Assembly (NCBI GenBank): GCA_000727475.1 | Contig: KL647299.1 | Span: 779,461-843,460 of the forward strand | Direction of reading: 5' to 3' | Length of the DNA: 64,000 nt | Source: Sarcocystis neurona | Taxonomy: Eukaryota > Apicomplexa > Conoidasida > Eucoccidiorida > Sarcocystidae | Shown: piece by piece, positions 60,663 through 64,000 of the stretch | Position numbering within the stretch: position 1 is the stretch's first letter | How the letters are laid out: every line of letters begins with the position of its first letter | The notes under the pieces: model-generated | What the model saw: only the letters and a program-made list of their open reading frames with translations | The model's database searches: none | What the model was told of the DNA's origin: nothing | Translations under genes and position numbers: made by a program

Positions 60663-63600
60663 CAGGAGCGCATGCAGCGCGTCAACGAGAAGGAGCAGCT
60701 TGGAGCAGCAACAAACGAACTGTCTGGGAGACTGGCAGAGCAGCAGCAGGAGCCCGGGTTTTGCCTACTGGATCCACTTGCGGGGGGTCAGCAGCAGGAG
60801 GAGCAGCAGGTGGACCCGGTGTAACAGCAGCAGCAGGTGGTGGTCCCGGTGCAACAGCAGGTGGTGGACCCGGTGCTGCAGCAGCAGCAGGTGGTGCGCA
60901 TACGATGCAGCAGCAGCAGGAGGAGCTTTTGTCTCTTAGCGTTGACGGAGAAAGGTTGTTCGGGCAGCATCTGGATCCTCGAACACCGAAGGGTAAGCAG
61001 AGGGGAAGGATTCTTCTGCAGCAGACTGACCTTGAGATATTGTAAGAAGGAAGAAGGATAGAAACTACTCTAAAAGTGCCCAGTCCCAGATACATGCGTG
61101 TGCGTGTTGTTGGTGGAACTTTGTAGAGAATCGCCGACACGTGCATGCCTCATGACACAGCTGCTGCTGTTTTCGAAGGGTGGGCGTAGCCGTTCACTGG
61201 ACCAGCGCCGGCACCACGCAGAAAACAGGGCGGCGGTTTTTGTCTATCGTGCAACCAGGAAGCGTTTTCTTCTTTTCTCGAGGAGAAAAAGGGACGACAA
61301 GTTTCCCTGCTTGTGCTGCTACCTCCGAGACGGGGCTGCTGGTCGCGAGAAACGCAGCTGCGCACCCAAGGCGCCCGGGTGACTGCAGCAGCTCTGCTGC
61401 TGCAGAGTGTACTGCAGGAGGTCGCCGGCATCTGTATAGAACTGCTGCGTTCAACCATGCGACATACTGCGTGTGCCCATTTTAAGTAACGGCCCTCCGT
61501 CTCATCACAAGAGTCTCGCGTGTCTCCGTGTGTAAACCTCCTACCTGCTCTGCTCCTCCTCCTCTTCGTCTTCCTTTTTTTTCTGGGGGGTGGACAGCTG
61601 CAGCTGCGTCTCTTCTTCGTCTGCAGCGGGCTCTTGTCCCTCTGCGTCGCGCGCGCTCTTTTTCCTCTGAGTCGGTGTTCACAAACTTTGCAGCAGTCGC
61701 TGCCGCAGGCCGCATATCTCCACGAAGAGCAGCGGAGGTGGTGCGTCTCTGTATTTGCTGCCTCCCCTCGCTGCGCGTGTGTGTGACTGACTGTTCACGT
61801 GACGTCTGTGCGTCGGTGGACAGCGCTTCATCAAGTCTCCCCCTGCGCCGGGAAGGCATCCGTATGCAGAGTGGTGGACAGCTGGAGACGCTTCGTCACT
61901 GTCCTCCCGCCCGTCCTCCTTTTTCTCGCCCTCCCTCTTCGCTGCTTCTGTCTGCAGATGCGCATACACGGAGAGAGTGCCTGTACATCGCCACACACGT
62001 ATACAACACATATCCCCCCGTATATCTGCACATGGGTGGGTGCTTCGGTTAATCTGACTCCAGCCGCAGGTGTGCGCTGTTCTTCTGGAGAGAGCGACAC
62101 ATGCTGGACAGTCCGCTGGGAAGTGCCTTCTTCTTCTTCTTCGTATGTGTGCGTGTATGTGGATGCACGGCCACGGCGGTGTCTGGGGGCATGTGTTATT
62201 TCTACGTGGGGAAGGAAGGGCCGCCGCAGAGGGCGGCAGCGGTCTGTTCTGCCCTCCGACGTGTGTGCGACGCGCTGCTGTGGGAGGCGCGCCGTCGCCA
62301 GCGTCGCGCAGGAGGAGTGCTGCGGTTCTGTGTCGCTGCATGCGACCACACAGCAACTTCGTCTCTGTGTGCTCCCCGTGGTCCTCCTCTGCAGTGTTTT
62401 CCGTCCCAGGCGAAAAGGAGACGCGTGCAGTCTTTTTTCGTCCACGTGTCTCTGTAAAAGTGCGGGACTACTTCCACGTGTATGTTTGCATGCCCCTGAC
62501 GTGGCTCGACTGCGTCCATCCATCCATGTAGACGTATCTGTGTCTTGGCGTATGCATGAAGAGGCAGGAATCTTCTAGACAGCAGAAATACACATATCCC
62601 TATATATAGCGGATACGTGGGTTCGCAGTCAGCCGCTATATGTGGACATAGATATCTCTCTTTTGCGTACCCGCGTATGATGGATGAAGAGGATTCTCCT
62701 CTGGACGTGACCGAAGACAGTGACGGGGTGCAGAGGGCAGACGGGGTGTAGCAGGTAGACGTCAAGAAGAAGAAGAGGAAGACACGGCTGCGTGACAGGC
62801 GACTCGGGTCCGCAGGACGGGGATGTCTAGCAGCATACGTTCGTCCGTCCTAAACGTTCGAGTGTGCCAGTTTCATTGTCCTTATATAGGCCGACTAGCC
62901 ACTACGGACCTGAACTCACGTACATTTTCGAGTCTACATTTGTGCAGCGCAGCATGCCTGCCGCATCCCGTTCTTCTTCCCTCTCATTCTCTCTTTTTCT
63001 TCCTCTCATTCTGAACACTATATACATATATATATGTATAGACACATGTGCGTGTTTACATCTGTGTTGAAGAACCGACACGAGTTCGTGAATCTCGGCG
63101 GCTCACGCTGCAGGTGTGGGCGCCTTTCCTTCGAGGTGTATGTACAGCAGATTTCTTCTACCCCCTCTCGTGTTTACGTAGTCGCTTCAGTGGAGTCAAG
63201 TATGTAGCGTACGCGTCTTCCGACAGAAATACATGGATAAATGTGTTTATACTTGTACGAATAAATATGTATACGTGTAAGTGTTTACGTGGACGTGTTT
63301 GTCTGTATATATATGTACACACATGTTTACCTGTATGTGTATATATACATATGTGTGGATATATCTGTGGATCTCTTTGGACATACACGTATATATGCGT
63401 TCATGTTTATACGTGTCTGCATATATACGTGTATCACTGCGTGTCTGCGTGTATACGTGTACACTGCCGTTAATGTCTGGAATACACATATGTATATGTA
63501 TGTACATTTGTCTATCTCTCTGTATATACGCACATACATATACACGTATATGTCTATATTTGTGTATCTCTCTACTATATATACGCACATCTGTATATGT

Positions 63601-63892
63601 TTGTATGTCCCTCTGTATACGTGTATATATATACATGGATATATGCGTGTGTATATATACTTGTATACCCGTCCATATGCAGACGTGCATAAGCGTGTAT
63701 CTGCATGTATATATGTACACTTGCCCACATATGTATATGTGTGTGTGTATGTTTGTATACCTTTCTCCCTACACATACTTGGGTGGGTGCGTACTTCCTT
63801 GTATACGTGGCTGTAGCGCTTCGTGTGGTCATCTACTTTTTCTTTAACAGATCTGCACTCCTGGCAAAGGAGAAGAGGTTGCGCTTTTCTAA
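60663..63892 (+). CDS. Glutamine-rich coiled-coil protein, 3' exons
   Basis: Exons 60663-60818, 60911-60992, 61350-61485, 62070-62142 and 63851-63892 agree in phase (0,1,2,0). They read QQERMQRVNEKEQLGAATNE and LSGRLAEQQQEPGFCLLDP; then ELLSLSVDGERLFGQHLDP; then ARVTAAALLLQSVLQEVAG; then CALFFWRERHMLDSPLG; and end ICTPGKGEEVALF with TAA. Donors include G|GTAAGC, GTAACG and TTC|GTATGT; acceptors include CTTTAGCAG and TTTTTCTTTAACAG. The first two exons flank a (CAG)n segment with a stop that is spliced out. The last exon is open in other frames too (ALLAKEKRLRFSNFF), so the true C-terminus could lie beyond the window. Coiled-coil structure is inferred from composition; no family is assigned. 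Confidence 0.45.
63230..63770. repeat. TG/TA-rich microsatellite stretch in the last intron
   Basis: More than 500 bases are built from GTATATATAC, ACGTGTAT and TGTTTG words, with several frames open on both strands. It lies within the intron before the exon at 63851 and resembles the IWS1 intron repeats. Confidence 0.85.
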
Positions 63893-64000
63893 CTTTTTTC
63901 GTGGAGCAGCAGCGCAGGATACTGGACGAGATGATGGCGCTCCTCACCTCTTCTTTTGCTCAACTCTACTGACGGCTACCCTCCTCCCTCTCCTCTGCAC

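Noticed and set aside
53328..64000. Kinesin or other motor protein suggested by coiled-coil exons
   Set aside because: No P-loop, no switch motifs (SSRSH, DLAGSE) and no motor-like exon were found upstream; coiled coil alone does not support it.

Overview
This window is nuclear DNA from a eukaryote, most likely a coccidian apicomplexan close to Eimeria or Cyclospora. Genes are split by GT-AG introns. CAG/CTG trinucleotide tracts give alanine-, glutamine- and serine-rich stretches, introns are packed with TATATGTATG-type microsatellites and minisatellites, and the gene families that can be named fit this group. The species is inferred from style, not shown. No rRNA, tRNA, CRISPR, plasmid or phage feature was seen.

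The window falls into two different halves. From 1 to about 33 kb the DNA is fairly complex and repeat-poor, with genes on both strands and introns of roughly 100-1600 bases. From about 33 kb to the end it is repeat-rich: introns of 2-3 kb are full of AT/GT microsatellites, degenerate minisatellites and CAG/CTG tracts, and exons are small islands. This resembles the alternating repeat-poor and repeat-rich segments described for Eimeria tenella chromosomes.

Layout of the left half: 3' end of an unidentified gene (1-1609, +); a small two-exon gene with a mitochondrial-type N-terminus (2662-3545, +); two weak small genes (4.4-6.2 kb, +); amino acid/auxin permease (AAAP) transporter 1 (7123-13760, -); a poorly resolved stretch with an unidentified gene at 17.2-18.3 kb (+); AAAP transporter 2 (19981-23737, -); a gene with a LIM-like cysteine cluster (24.5-25.6 kb, +); another multi-exon gene (26.0-27.3 kb, +); weak coding regions (28.4-29.9 kb, +); and basic/acidic protein genes on the minus strand (31.2-32.7 kb). 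The two transporters are tandem paralogues with the same six-exon structure and the same intron phases.

Layout of the right half: the transcription elongation factor IWS1/Spn1 (33259 to at least 47840, +), read divergently from the 31-33 kb minus-strand genes; a coiled-coil protein with a C-terminal membrane segment (49.9-52.15 kb, +); a compact five-exon gene of unknown function (53328-54960, +); and the 3' part of a large glutamine-rich coiled-coil gene (to about 63.9 kb, +).

Most exons here are short, so raw open reading frames mislead: many of the longest are antisense shadows of CAG, TATG or CT-rich DNA. Gene models below were built by hand from splice signals and phase agreement. They are firm for the two AAAP genes and the IWS1 core, good for 53328-54960, and tentative elsewhere.
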